Origin: Candidatus Thiobius zoothamnicola
GTDB taxonomy: Bacteria > Pseudomonadota > Gammaproteobacteria > Chromatiales > Chromatiaceae
NCBI GenBank assembly: GCA_030826945.1
Contig: JAPQLC010000027.1
Span: 1-55,946, forward strand
Length of the DNA stretch: 55,946 bases
Direction of reading: 5' to 3'
Positions 19,909-28,579 of this stretch are shown in pieces. The first letter of the stretch is position 1, and each line of letters begins with the position of its first letter. Under the pieces are notes generated by a model that saw only the letters and a list, made by a program, of their open reading frames with translations, had not been told where the DNA came from and ran no database searches. The position numbers were made by a program, and so were the translations under genes.

Positions 19909-20253
19909 ATGAATGTATTAGATCGAATCAAAACCCAAGTTGAAAACAACCCAATCATCATCTACATGAAAGGAACCCCCCAGTTTCCGCAATGCGGTTT
20001 TTCATCACGCGCCGCCGCCGCGCTACAGGATTGCGGCCAAAAGTTCGCTTATGTGAATGTGCTCGCCGATCCGGAAATTTTTGAGAATCTGCCGCGTTAT
20101 GCAGATTGGCCGACTTTCCCGCAAATTTATATCAATGGCGAATTAGTCGGCGGATGCGACATTATTTTAGAAATGCATGCCAGTGGAGAGCTGCAAAAAG
20201 CGGTCGCTGATGCGGCACCGAAAGCATCCACAGAAAATTCGGATAACGCTTAG
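19909..20253 (+). CDS. grxD: Monothiol glutaredoxin (Grx4/GrxD)
   Basis: A 114-residue monothiol glutaredoxin with active site CGFS (QCGFSSRAAAAL), the glutathione/[2Fe-2S] binding set WPTFPQIYINGELVGG and CDIILEM. Members carry and deliver Fe-S clusters, often with BolA proteins. It is a single gene, convergent with rnt. Confidence 0.96.
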   Translation: MNVLDRIKTQVENNPIIIYMKGTPQFPQCGFSSRAAAALQDCGQKFAYVNVLADPEIFENLPRYADWPTFPQIYINGELVGGCDIILEMHASGELQKAVADAAPKASTENSDNA

Positions 20254-20273
20254 AAAGCGCCGTTCAGCAGAAC

Positions 20274-20912
20274 TCATGCTGAAACCCAGGGCTTGGGAGA
20301 ACCAGACGCCTGCCACTGGTTAACCACATAGCAGAACAATTCAGCGGTTTTCTGCGCATCGTATAAGGCGCCATGCGCTTGGCCCGCATCCCATGCTATG
20401 CCAGCCAAAGCGGCTGAACGGGCTAACACCGTATGGCCCAAAGCCAAGCCAGACAAGCTCACGGTATCCAATGTGCTGAATGCATGAAATGGATTCCGCT
20501 TGAGCTTGCAACGCGCCGCCGCCGCATTTAAAAAACCCAAATCAAAAAACGCATTGTGTCCAACCAGAATCGCGCGTTTGCAACCTGTTTCGCGCAGTGC
20601 TGTCCTGATCGGGTCAAAAATCCGCGTTAAGGCGGCTTTCTCAGGCAACGCCATGCGCAACGGATTGAACGGGTCCAAAATGCCATTAAACTCCAAAGCT
20701 TTCTGATCCAGGTTCGCCCCTTCAAATGGCAGTATATGTTGGGAAACCCCGTCACCCGGGCTGAAAAAACCTTCGCCATCCATGTTCAGCATGACCACTG
20801 CAATTTCTAACAAGGCATCTGTCTGCGCATTGAAGCCGGCGGTCTCGACATCCACCACCACAGGCAAGTAACCACGGAACCGTTGTTTCAACATAAGATG
20901 AAGTTCACTCAT
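20274..20912 (-). CDS. rnt: Ribonuclease T
   Basis: DEDDh 3'-5' exoribonuclease that trims tRNA and other stable RNA ends. The 212-residue protein has VVVDVETAGFNAQTDALLEIA (catalytic Asp and Glu), HNAFFDLGFLNAA (Asp) and HGALYDAQKTAELF (His, Asp). The ATG is chosen over an in-frame TTG two codons earlier. RNase T is largely confined to gammaproteobacteria, which supports the taxon. It is convergent with grxD and divergent from mlaA. Confidence 0.95.
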   Translation of the reverse strand: MSELHLMLKQRFRGYLPVVVDVETAGFNAQTDALLEIAVVMLNMDGEGFFSPGDGVSQHILPFEGANLDQKALEFNGILDPFNPLRMALPEKAALTRIFDPIRTALRETGCKRAILVGHNAFFDLGFLNAAAARCKLKRNPFHAFSTLDTVSLSGLALGHTVLARSAALAGIAWDAGQAHGALYDAQKTAELFCYVVNQWQASGSPKPWVSA

Positions 20913-21024
20913 TACCAAGCTCGACCAGTAATGAAGCTATAATGAGTCTGGCGTTCCGTCAACTGGCGTCAGCTATCAACAGAACCACTCATTAACCTGT
21001 GTATCCTTAGGGCATCATTCCGCA

Positions 21025-21750
21025 ATGCACACTCAAGTATTCACCGCATTGACCATCGGCATTTTTTTATTTTCATTGAGCGCATGCGCCACCATTGACC
21101 CGGAATTCGCTGATCCACGCGACCCGTATGAAAACTTTAATCGCGTCATCCATGATTTCAACGAGGCCATAGACCAAGCCGTACTGCAACCTGTCAGTGA
21201 AGGCTACCAGGCAATTACGCCTGACCCCATTGATCAAGGCATCACTAACTTTTTCCACAACCTGGATGATATCAACTCCCTCATCAACAACGTATTGCAG
21301 CTCAAAATCCCTCACGCCATGGAAGACGCCAGCCGGATATTAGTCAACTCTTTTTTCGGTCTCGGCGGTTTGTTTAATATCGCGAATGACCTGGAGATCC
21401 CGCGCCACAATGAGGATTTTGGCCAAACATTGGGCTACTGGGGCATAGATTCAGGTTCTTATTTGGTATTACCGCTATTCGGCCCCAGTTCAGAACGGGA
21501 TCTGTTTGGCCGGGTTGGCGATTTCATCACCAATCCATTACGCCATGCCCCGCTGGACAATACCACAACAAACACCTTGGGCGCCGTTGATGTCATTGAT
21601 ACCCGCGCCAGTCTGTTAGACGCCAGCCGGATGATGCGCGAAGCGACGCTTGGCGGTGACACCTATTCTTTCTTGCGTGATTCCTATCTGCAACGGCGTT
21701 TAAACGCTGTTTATGACGGCAACCCACCAGAGCAGGATGATTTTTTCTAG
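21025..21750 (+). CDS. mlaA: Outer-membrane lipid-asymmetry lipoprotein MlaA (VacJ)
   Basis: Outer-membrane component of the Mla system, which removes phospholipids from the outer leaflet. The 241-residue protein has lipoprotein signal FLFSLSACA (lipidated Cys at about residue 22) and the family hallmarks DPRDPYENFNRVIHDFN, ILVNSFFGLGGLFNIA and EDFGQTLGYWGI...YLVLPLFGPS. The remaining Mla genes are not in the window, which is usual for mlaA. Confidence 0.95.
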   Translation: MHTQVFTALTIGIFLFSLSACATIDPEFADPRDPYENFNRVIHDFNEAIDQAVLQPVSEGYQAITPDPIDQGITNFFHNLDDINSLINNVLQLKIPHAMEDASRILVNSFFGLGGLFNIANDLEIPRHNEDFGQTLGYWGIDSGSYLVLPLFGPSSERDLFGRVGDFITNPLRHAPLDNTTTNTLGAVDVIDTRASLLDASRMMREATLGGDTYSFLRDSYLQRRLNAVYDGNPPEQDDFF

Positions 21751-21869
21751 TCACTTAGAAAACGCCAACACTCACCTTCCTATATCAAGGGTTTTCACAA
21801 GGTATCTCAGGTTGACGCATCATAGAGAATGCCGCCGCCAACGATCATGCATTTAACCCAAACTTCATC

Positions 21870-23630
21870 ATGAAAGCCGATTTAGTCAAACTGATCCAAC
21901 ACGCCTTAGACGATTTAAGCACCCAAGGTGTCTTTTCTGCAGAGGGCATGCGTGAACCCATGGTGGAACGCACGCGCGATCCGGCACATGGCGATTTCGC
22001 CACCAATGTCGCCTTAATCCACAGCAAAGCGGCAAAAATTCCACCGCGTGAACTGGCGGAGAAAATCCTGGCAGCATTGCCCGATGCCCCCTGGCTCGCT
22101 CATGCCGAAGTCGCTGGCCCGGGTTTCATCAATTTTCGTTTGTCGGCGGATGCGCATTTGACCGTAGTCGCCTCCATCCTGGATCAGGGTGAGCAGTTTG
22201 GCCGATCCAACCCAGCACAACGTCAAAAAGCGCATATTGAATTCGTTTCAGCCAACCCAACCGGTCCACTGCACATTGGACATGGACGTGGCGCGGCCTA
22301 TGGCTCAGCCATCGCCAATTTGCTCGAAGCCATCGGTTATGACGTTTATCGTGAATATTATGTGAATGACGCCGGACGCCAAATGAATATTCTGGCGACC
22401 TCCATCTGGCTACGCTACCTTGAGCTGGTTGGCGAAACCGTCAAATTTCCGACCAATGCCTATAAAGGCGACTATATCTGGGATATCGCCGCCACGTTGC
22501 ACCGTGAACATGGTGAGGATTATCGGCACCCTGCCGATCAGGTCCATGCAAACCTGCCCGCCGATGAACCTGACGGCGGTAATAAAGAGCAACATATTGA
22601 TGCATTCATTGAACGGGCGCAGCAATTGCTCGGCGACTCCGCCTATCAAACCATCTTCCAACTCGGACGCCATGTGATTCTGGCGGATATCCGAGATGAT
22701 CTCGCGCGATTCCGGGTCAACTACGAAAACTGGTACTCGGAACAGGGACTGTTCGACTCAGATGCGGTTACGCAAACGATTGAACGCATGCGGCAGGAAA
22801 ATCTACTTTATCTGAAAGAGGGTAATTGGTGGTTCCGCTCAACCGATTATGGCGATGAGAAAGATCGCGTGGTGGTGCGGGAGAATGGCTCACCCACCTA
22901 TTTCGCTTCAGATATCGCTTATCATCTGGACAAAATCGAACGCGGTTTTGACCGAATGATTAACGTTTGGGGTGCCGATCATCACGGTTATGCACCTCGG
23001 GTCAAGGCCGCATTGAAAGCGCTCAATCATGACCCCAAATGCCTGGATGTCCTGCTCGTGCAATTCGCCGTACTGTATGAAAATGGCGAAAAAAAATCCA
23101 TGTCCACCCGCTCAGGTGAGTTCATCACGCTCCGTGAACTACGCAAAGATGTCGGTGCGGACGCCGCGCGTTTTTTCTATGTGATGCGCAAAAGCGAACA
23201 ACATATGGATTTCGATCTGGATCTGGCGCGCTCACAATCCAACGACAACCCGGTTTACTATGTACAGTACGCGCATGCGCGTATTTGCGCCGTCTTGCGC
23301 CAGGCCAAAGAAAAAGGCTACCCCACCCGCATCACCCCAGGCATACAAAATCTGACGCGGCTCACGGAACCGCATGAGTCAAACTTACTGAAGACGCTGG
23401 CGCGCTACCCGGAAACCCTGCATAACGCCGCAACCCAGGCCGAACCCCATCAGTTGGTCCATTATCTGCGTGAATTGGCGAACGAACTCCACACTTACTA
23501 CAATGCACATCAATTCCTGGTAACAGACGAAGCGCTGCGCGACGCCCGCCTCAAACTGATTCTGGCAACCCGGCAAGTGATCAAAAACGGGTTGGCACTG
23601 ATCGGCGTCGAAGCACCTGAGAAAATGTAG
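21870..23630 (+). CDS. argS: Arginyl-tRNA synthetase
   Basis: Class Ia synthetase of 586 residues. It has the N-terminal Add1 tRNA-binding domain, HIGH motif (ANPTGPLHIGHGRGAAYG), a KMSKS-type loop replaced by KKSMSTRSGEF, and a C-terminal DALR anticodon-binding domain. ArgS enzymes often lack the canonical KMSKS, so this is not a defect. The SPOR-domain gene follows after 3 bases, an arrangement shared with several gammaproteobacteria. Confidence 0.97.
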   Translation: MKADLVKLIQHALDDLSTQGVFSAEGMREPMVERTRDPAHGDFATNVALIHSKAAKIPPRELAEKILAALPDAPWLAHAEVAGPGFINFRLSADAHLTVVASILDQGEQFGRSNPAQRQKAHIEFVSANPTGPLHIGHGRGAAYGSAIANLLEAIGYDVYREYYVNDAGRQMNILATSIWLRYLELVGETVKFPTNAYKGDYIWDIAATLHREHGEDYRHPADQVHANLPADEPDGGNKEQHIDAFIERAQQLLGDSAYQTIFQLGRHVILADIRDDLARFRVNYENWYSEQGLFDSDAVTQTIERMRQENLLYLKEGNWWFRSTDYGDEKDRVVVRENGSPTYFASDIAYHLDKIERGFDRMINVWGADHHGYAPRVKAALKALNHDPKCLDVLLVQFAVLYENGEKKSMSTRSGEFITLRELRKDVGADAARFFYVMRKSEQHMDFDLDLARSQSNDNPVYYVQYAHARICAVLRQAKEKGYPTRITPGIQNLTRLTEPHESNLLKTLARYPETLHNAATQAEPHQLVHYLRELANELHTYYNAHQFLVTDEALRDARLKLILATRQVIKNGLALIGVEAPEKM

Positions 23631-23633
23631 CGC

Positions 23634-24227
23634 ATGCCCCACGACTATAAAAAGCATCGCGCCAAAACAGACCCAGCCCCGGCGAATGCGAAATCATCCA
23701 ACTGGATCTGGTTTATGGTGGGATTGCTGGTCGGCGCATTCCTGATGGGGTTAGCCTGGCTGAAACTGGGCGCGCCGGAACAAACAGCCAGACCTGACCA
23801 CATTGCCCAATCGTCGGCCCAACGAAAAGAGGCTGGCACCCAGCCTGAAAGAAAAAGCCTGCCTGCCGCCCCGCAATCGGAATTTGAATTTTTCGAAAAA
23901 CTCCCAAAACAAGAAGTTTCTGTAACCGCTCAGCCATTAGCACTGCGTGACAGTGACACGCCGCCTGAGAAAACCCAGCCCAACAAGATTTATTACCTGC
24001 AGATCGCTTCCTTTCATCAAGAAAAAGACGCCGAACGCTTGCGGGCGGAACTGGCCTTATTAGGCATGGAAGCTCACGTCAATACTGTGTCGGTCGGCGT
24101 TTCATCGCGCCACCGGGTCATGGTTGGCCCCTTTACGAAAACCCGTGATTTACAAAACACGCGCAAACAGTTAGCCCGACATGGCTATGAAAAACCACTG
24201 ACCGTGATAAGAAATAAAACTGACTGA
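23634..24227 (+). CDS. SPOR-domain membrane protein (FtsN-like)
   Basis: A 197-residue bitopic protein: a short basic cytoplasmic N-terminus, a membrane helix (about 22-42, SSNWIWFMVGLLVGAFLMGL), a Pro/Gln-rich periplasmic linker, and a C-terminal SPOR domain (about 118-195; YYLQIASFHQEKDAERLRAEL, HRVMVGPFTKTRDLQNTRKQL). SPOR domains bind denuded glycan at the septum. The layout equals FtsN, and a gene of this kind commonly follows argS, but identity as the essential FtsN is inferred. Confidence 0.85.
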   Translation: MPHDYKKHRAKTDPAPANAKSSNWIWFMVGLLVGAFLMGLAWLKLGAPEQTARPDHIAQSSAQRKEAGTQPERKSLPAAPQSEFEFFEKLPKQEVSVTAQPLALRDSDTPPEKTQPNKIYYLQIASFHQEKDAERLRAELALLGMEAHVNTVSVGVSSRHRVMVGPFTKTRDLQNTRKQLARHGYEKPLTVIRNKTD

Positions 24228-24244
24228 ACAAAGCAATTGACTAC

Positions 24245-25888
24245 TTATGACTCAATGGCCAGATGATAACGGCGAATCAAAGCAGCGGTGGAGCTATCCA
24301 CATCCGGCGAGCAAGACAGTTCATTGAAATTCTGCAAAATATGCCCCGCCAACCTTTTGCCCAGTTCAACTCCCCATTGATCAAACGAATCGACTCCCCA
24401 AATGATGCCTTGTACAAAAACTTTATGCTCATATAAAGCAATCAAAGCCCCCAATGTATAAGGCGTGAGTTGATCCATCACTAACATATTACTTGGACGA
24501 TTACCGGGAAACACACGGTGCGGCAACAACATCTGCAGACTCTGCTCATCCAAATCCGCCTGGCGCATCTCATCCAAAGCTTCCTGTTCGGTACGACCCC
24601 GCATTAACGCCTGCGCCTGCGCCAAACAATTCGCCACCAACTGATCATGATGCTTACCCAAAGGATAATGCGTACGTAAAGGCAAAATAAAATCGCAGGG
24701 CGTCAAGCAGGTCCCTTGGTGAATCAACTGAAAAAAAGAATGCTGCGCATCCGTGCCTGCTTGTCCCCAGACCACTGGGCCAGTCGCATAATCAATGGAT
24801 TCGCCATCCCGGGTGACGCGTTTACCATTACTTTCCATATCCAATTGTTGCAGGAAAGCCGGCAAACTCGCCAGATGTTGGCTATAAGGGATCACCGCAT
24901 GGGAGTGCGCGGCACCGAAATTAATGTACCAAATACCCAGCAAAGCCAGAATGACCGGCATATTGGCATCGGGCGCGGCCTGGACGAAATGTTCATCCAT
25001 CTCATGCGCGCCAAACAACAATTGTTCAAAGCCTTCCATGCCAATCGCTAACGCGATCGGCAAGCCAATCGCTGACCAAAGTGAATAACGACCACCCACC
25101 CAGTCCCAGAATTCAAACATATTGGCCGTATGGATGCCGAATTGGGCCACCGCCTGACGATTCGTTGATACCGCGACAAAATGCCTTTTTACCGCAGCTT
25201 CATCATAGAGCTGCTGCAACAGCCATTCACGAGCGCTATGGGCATTCGTCAATGTCTCCTGAGTGGTGAAGGTTTTCGATGAAATGACAAATAAGGTTGT
25301 CGCGGCATTCAGCAGTTTCAACGTCTGGCTGATCTGCGAAGCATCCAGATTGGACACAAAATGCACGCGCAGCCCCTCCTGCTGATAGGGCTGCAAGGCT
25401 TCGCAAACCATTTTGGGGCCGAGATTGGAACCCCCAATGCCAATACTGACAATATCCGTAATAGGTTGACCGGTATAACCAAGCCAACGACCACTACGCA
25501 CATCGTCTGAAAAAGCGCGCATGCGCGATAACACCGAAAGAATATCCGGCATCACGTCACGGCCTTCGTAGGCATAGTGACGATAACCCAGATTGCGCAA
25601 TGCCATATGCAACACTGCGCGCCCTTCGGTCGAATTCACCTTATCACCAGCCAACAGCCGCTGGCTCCAGGACGCCAGGTCGGCTGTTTCAGCTAACGCC
25701 AGTAAGAGGCGTATTGTTTCTCGATCAACCAGGTTTTTGGAATAATCCAGATGCAAGCCACAAGCGGATAAACTGAACCGTTGGCTCCTTTGCGCATCCG
25801 CAGTGAACAGATCGCGCATATGGCGGGATGCCATACTTGCCCAATGCGCCTGCAAGGCTTTCCATGCTGACGTTTGGTTGATCAACAT
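24245..25888 (-). CDS. pgi: Glucose-6-phosphate isomerase
   Basis: Interconverts glucose-6-phosphate and fructose-6-phosphate in glycolysis and gluconeogenesis. The 547-residue protein is of E. coli length, with [42 protein letters not shown] and the C-terminal signature [15 protein letters not shown]. It lies 12 bases behind two DUF2173 genes on the same strand and is probably their operon partner, an unusual companionship. Confidence 0.97.
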   Translation of the reverse strand: MLINQTSAWKALQAHWASMASRHMRDLFTADAQRSQRFSLSACGLHLDYSKNLVDRETIRLLLALAETADLASWSQRLLAGDKVNSTEGRAVLHMALRNLGYRHYAYEGRDVMPDILSVLSRMRAFSDDVRSGRWLGYTGQPITDIVSIGIGGSNLGPKMVCEALQPYQQEGLRVHFVSNLDASQISQTLKLLNAATTLFVISSKTFTTQETLTNAHSAREWLLQQLYDEAAVKRHFVAVSTNRQAVAQFGIHTANMFEFWDWVGGRYSLWSAIGLPIALAIGMEGFEQLLFGAHEMDEHFVQAAPDANMPVILALLGIWYINFGAAHSHAVIPYSQHLASLPAFLQQLDMESNGKRVTRDGESIDYATGPVVWGQAGTDAQHSFFQLIHQGTCLTPCDFILPLRTHYPLGKHHDQLVANCLAQAQALMRGRTEQEALDEMRQADLDEQSLQMLLPHRVFPGNRPSNMLVMDQLTPYTLGALIALYEHKVFVQGIIWGVDSFDQWGVELGKRLAGHILQNFNELSCSPDVDSSTAALIRRYHLAIES

Positions 25889-25900
25889 TGACCACGAAAT

Positions 25901-26233
25901 CTAATATCGCGCGACCTCATTCAACAAGCGGGTGACTTCCGTTAAATTACCGCTTTGATTCTCCACGATACAGGCAAGGTTAGCGACGCTGCACACGCTC
26001 ATGCCAGCACCGCGTACAATCCAGCCTCCGGGCGGTGTCCATCCATTGATTCCGGTATACATCGAAAGCTGGTCCGCATTACCCTGCACAATACGCTTAT
26101 AGTCATGCGCAAAACTGGCCAATGCCGCCAACTGTTCATCTGGCATGGCACCATAGCCTTCCACATATTGGCCATCATCCCGAAAATGGCAGACCGCCAC
26201 CACTCCCTTAATCATTAACAAGCGCTTGATCAC
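25901..26233 (-). CDS. DUF2173 roadblock-like protein (copy C)
   Basis: A 110-residue cytosolic protein of the DUF2173 family: MIKGVVAVCHFRDDGQYVEGYG, FAHDYKRIVQGNADQ, GWTPPGGWIVRGAGMSVCSV. The fold is thought to resemble Roadblock/LC7 small regulators of GTPases; the function is unknown. Start GTG overlaps the stop of copy B by four bases (GTGA), and pgi follows after 12 bases. Members are frequent in chemolithotrophic proteobacteria, as far as I recall. Confidence 0.75.
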   Translation of the reverse strand: MIKRLLMIKGVVAVCHFRDDGQYVEGYGAMPDEQLAALASFAHDYKRIVQGNADQLSMYTGINGWTPPGGWIVRGAGMSVCSVANLACIVENQSGNLTEVTRLLNEVARY

Positions 26234-26583
26234 GCCTCACCCCCCAATTGGCCTAATAACTCATAGGCTTTTTCATAATCCACATTCTTGTTCGCCAAAA
26301 TAACGCCCAGATTATTATTGGTGACGGCCGACCACTCCATCCCCACCAAAGTAAATCCATTAATCGGATAAAAGCCCTGGCTTGATGAATTCGCCTCCCA
26401 TCCTCTGGCTTGCATAGTAGCGATCGCCACATTCGCAACACACATATGCGCAATCAAATCCAATGAGGTTTCATTGAGATGACTCCCTTCAGCGATATGG
26501 TGTTCAATTAATTCTCCACGGTCAGTCATTCGGAAGGCCGCTTGGAAACCGTCTAATTCTGTCAACTTTTGTAAATCCGCCAT
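26230..26583 (-). CDS. DUF2173 roadblock-like protein (copy B)
   Basis: A 117-residue protein: LTELDGFQAAFRMTDRGELIEHH, MCVANVAIATMQARGWEA, GFYPINGFTLVGMEWSAV. It belongs to the same family as its two neighbours but is diverged. The start MADLQKL is chosen because AGGACAG lies upstream; a longer frame from 26700 adds a non-conserved segment. It is translationally coupled to copy C. Confidence 0.75.
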   Translation of the reverse strand: MADLQKLTELDGFQAAFRMTDRGELIEHHIAEGSHLNETSLDLIAHMCVANVAIATMQARGWEANSSSQGFYPINGFTLVGMEWSAVTNNNLGVILANKNVDYEKAYELLGQLGGEA

Positions 26584-26787
26584 TTTTATCTGTCCTATCA
26601 TTTTTACGATGGCTATCAGGCTCACCCATTTATAAGATGGATTCAATAAAGCTTTTGAACAAGCTATCGAGGTGATGAATCCATTCAGATGAATCAACAC
26701 GGGAGCCGAGATGATTGATTTCGCTATGGCGTTATATCCACAGCATGATATTTAGAGAAACCGGAAACAGCTTCACCGCAGAGTTTG

Positions 26788-27165
26788 CTATATCAACTCT
26801 GCCCTGGCTCCAGCAAGACGCTTCCGCATCAGCGCCATGACTTCATTCAAAGAAGCCAGATCATTACGCAGAAAAGCAAATACATTGGCGACATTGCAAA
26901 CCGTAAAGCCAGGCCCACGCACCACCCAACCTTGGGGCGGCGTACCGCCGCAGTCTGGACAAAACTTCTCCAGCATGGCGACTTGCATATGCTCGCTCAT
27001 CGTCGTGGCGCGACACATAATAGACGCCATACGCGCCATTTCATCGCTAATATCGCCTTTGTAGGAAAAGCGATCCCCCCGATAGGAATATTCTCCTGCG
27101 GCAATGACGCCTTGTTGATTGCTCAACTCTTCAACGACAGGTGACACTATCAATCCTCCATTCAT
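26788..27165 (-). CDS. DUF2173 roadblock-like protein (copy A)
   Basis: A 125-residue protein: MNGGLIVSPVVEELSNQQGVIAAGEYSYRG, PPQGWVVRGPGFTVCNVANVFAFL. The WVVRGPGFTVC stretch parallels WIVRGAGMSVC in copy C and marks common descent. It contains CPDCGG, a possible metal-binding pair unique to this copy. It lies 204 bases upstream of copy B on the same strand; that gap (26584-26787) holds no gene I can see. Confidence 0.75.
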   Translation of the reverse strand: MNGGLIVSPVVEELSNQQGVIAAGEYSYRGDRFSYKGDISDEMARMASIMCRATTMSEHMQVAMLEKFCPDCGGTPPQGWVVRGPGFTVCNVANVFAFLRNDLASLNEVMALMRKRLAGARAELI

Positions 27166-27218
27166 GTTTTCTCGAAAAAACGCTGAAAACCTGTCCTTGA
27201 TTTCAAAGCGCACGACAC

Positions 27219-27308
27219 GTGGAAAAAGAAAATTTCCACTCCATTACCGATTTCGACGGCAATCCTTATACCGCGGTACCGCATCGTTATTCGGGCGAGT
27301 TTAAATGA
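27219..27308 (+). other. Short open frame, possible gene remnant
   Basis: Twenty-nine sense codons from GTG to TGA read VEKENFHSITDFDGNPYTAV and continue PHRYSGEFK. The composition looks protein-like and ends at a proper stop, yet there is no SD or room for a full gene, and a stop codon lies 18 bases upstream. A faint likeness to the 'SVPHRY' segment of IS21-type transposases is noted but unsafe. It may be the 3' end of a decayed gene. Confidence 0.2.
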
Positions 27309-27341
27309 AGTGCTGAAAAAGTCCATCCTGGACTTGAGCGT

Positions 27342-28160
27342 TCAACGCAAAGTCTCATGATTATGGTTTGCACGCACCGCTTCATAAAGCACCATCGCCA
27401 TCTTCCGCTCTGTACCGCCGCCAAAATGACCGAATTCTCCAGACCGGCGAAGCACGCGGTGACAAGGCATCAACCAGACCAAGTGGTTTTTCGCCATTGC
27501 CGTACCCACTGCGCGCGCCGCGCCCGGCGCGCCCACCTGTTCAGCCAATTGCTGATAACTGATTAATCCGCCGCTCGGCAACTGCATCAAGGTTCGCCAG
27601 ACAGTAGTTTGAAAATCCGTGCCATAAGTCCAGGCAGACAAAGCATAGGCCATATCAGCAGTGTCAAACATCTGTCGGAGGTAACGATCCGCTTGTATCG
27701 GATTCTGGACGAACCCAGCCACTCGCCACTGCTGACTTAATATCGCCTCTGGCGCATCTCGTCCATCATAAAAAGATACATGGCAAATACCGTCCTCAGT
27801 GAAACCCAGTAAGGCTTCGCCAAACGGCGTTTTAACCACGCCATATTGAATCATCAAGCGCGCCGCCTGGCGTCGGAATTCATCCGTCGAAAAAGTTTTC
27901 AATCGCACCCGATGGGTCTTGGCCAATGCCATCGTTTGCACTGCGGATTGCAATTGCTGGCGGGTATAATCTTGCTGCAAATAACGCAACGCCTGACTAA
28001 CATCCACTCCATTGAGCCAACGCCTCAATAAAACACCCGACTTCGCAACAGCCAATTCCGGTTCTGTCAACAGCCCCCTATCCGATAACTTGGAATCTGA
28101 AATATATCGCCGGATAAAGCGTACAATATGCGGGTAAGCCTGCCAGGAAAGGTTATTCAT
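27342..28160 (-). CDS. Methylated-DNA-[protein]-cysteine S-methyltransferase (Ada-like)
   Basis: Repairs O6-methylguanine by suicidal transfer to an active-site Cys. The 272-residue protein has a C-terminal MGMT domain with DFQTTVWRTLMQLPSGGLISYQQLA, MPCHRVLRRSG (the nucleophilic Cys of PCHR) and FGGGTERKMAML-type ending. The N-terminal third (about 1-95) resembles a degenerate AraC-type helix-turn-helix as in Ada. The Ada metal-binding N-terminal domain (Cys4) is missing, so phosphotriester sensing is not expected. Confidence 0.87.
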   Translation of the reverse strand: MNNLSWQAYPHIVRFIRRYISDSKLSDRGLLTEPELAVAKSGVLLRRWLNGVDVSQALRYLQQDYTRQQLQSAVQTMALAKTHRVRLKTFSTDEFRRQAARLMIQYGVVKTPFGEALLGFTEDGICHVSFYDGRDAPEAILSQQWRVAGFVQNPIQADRYLRQMFDTADMAYALSAWTYGTDFQTTVWRTLMQLPSGGLISYQQLAEQVGAPGAARAVGTAMAKNHLVWLMPCHRVLRRSGEFGHFGGGTERKMAMVLYEAVRANHNHETLR

Positions 28161-28181
28161 AAACCATTAAGGTGAAAAAAG

Positions 28182-28541
28182 ATGACAGATTACAAAGGCC
28201 AATGTCATTGCGGCAACATCCATTTCTCATTCAGCACCGAGAAACCCATTCGCAAAGGGCTACGCTGCACCTGTTCAATATGCGCGCGCAAAGGCGCTAT
28301 GATGTCACCAACCGTCTTCACCCCTGAACAATTGCATATCCAAGTAAAGGACGATTCCCTCAACTTATATCAATTTGGCGCGAAAACCGCGAAGCACTTT
28401 TTCTGTCAAAAATGCGGTATCTATCCTTTCCACGAAACCGCCCGCGCGCCTGGGCACTATCGGGTCAATTTAGGCTGCATTGATGAGCTGGACACCATCA
28501 ATATGCCTTACGATGTATTCGACGGTAAAAATCAACTTTAG
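28182..28541 (+). CDS. GFA/CENP-V family zinc protein
   Basis: A 119-residue protein of the glutathione-dependent formaldehyde-activating fold. Zinc ligands are evident: GQCHCG (8, 10), CTCSICARKG and FFCQKCGIYPFH. Family members are often annotated as GFA, but most have no proven substrate. It is a single gene with AAGGTGAAAA before the ATG, divergent from the methyltransferase gene. Confidence 0.85.
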   Translation: MTDYKGQCHCGNIHFSFSTEKPIRKGLRCTCSICARKGAMMSPTVFTPEQLHIQVKDDSLNLYQFGAKTAKHFFCQKCGIYPFHETARAPGHYRVNLGCIDELDTINMPYDVFDGKNQL

Positions 28542-28579
28542 TCATAATCAGGTGTCATTCAATCTATGAGCATTCCATC

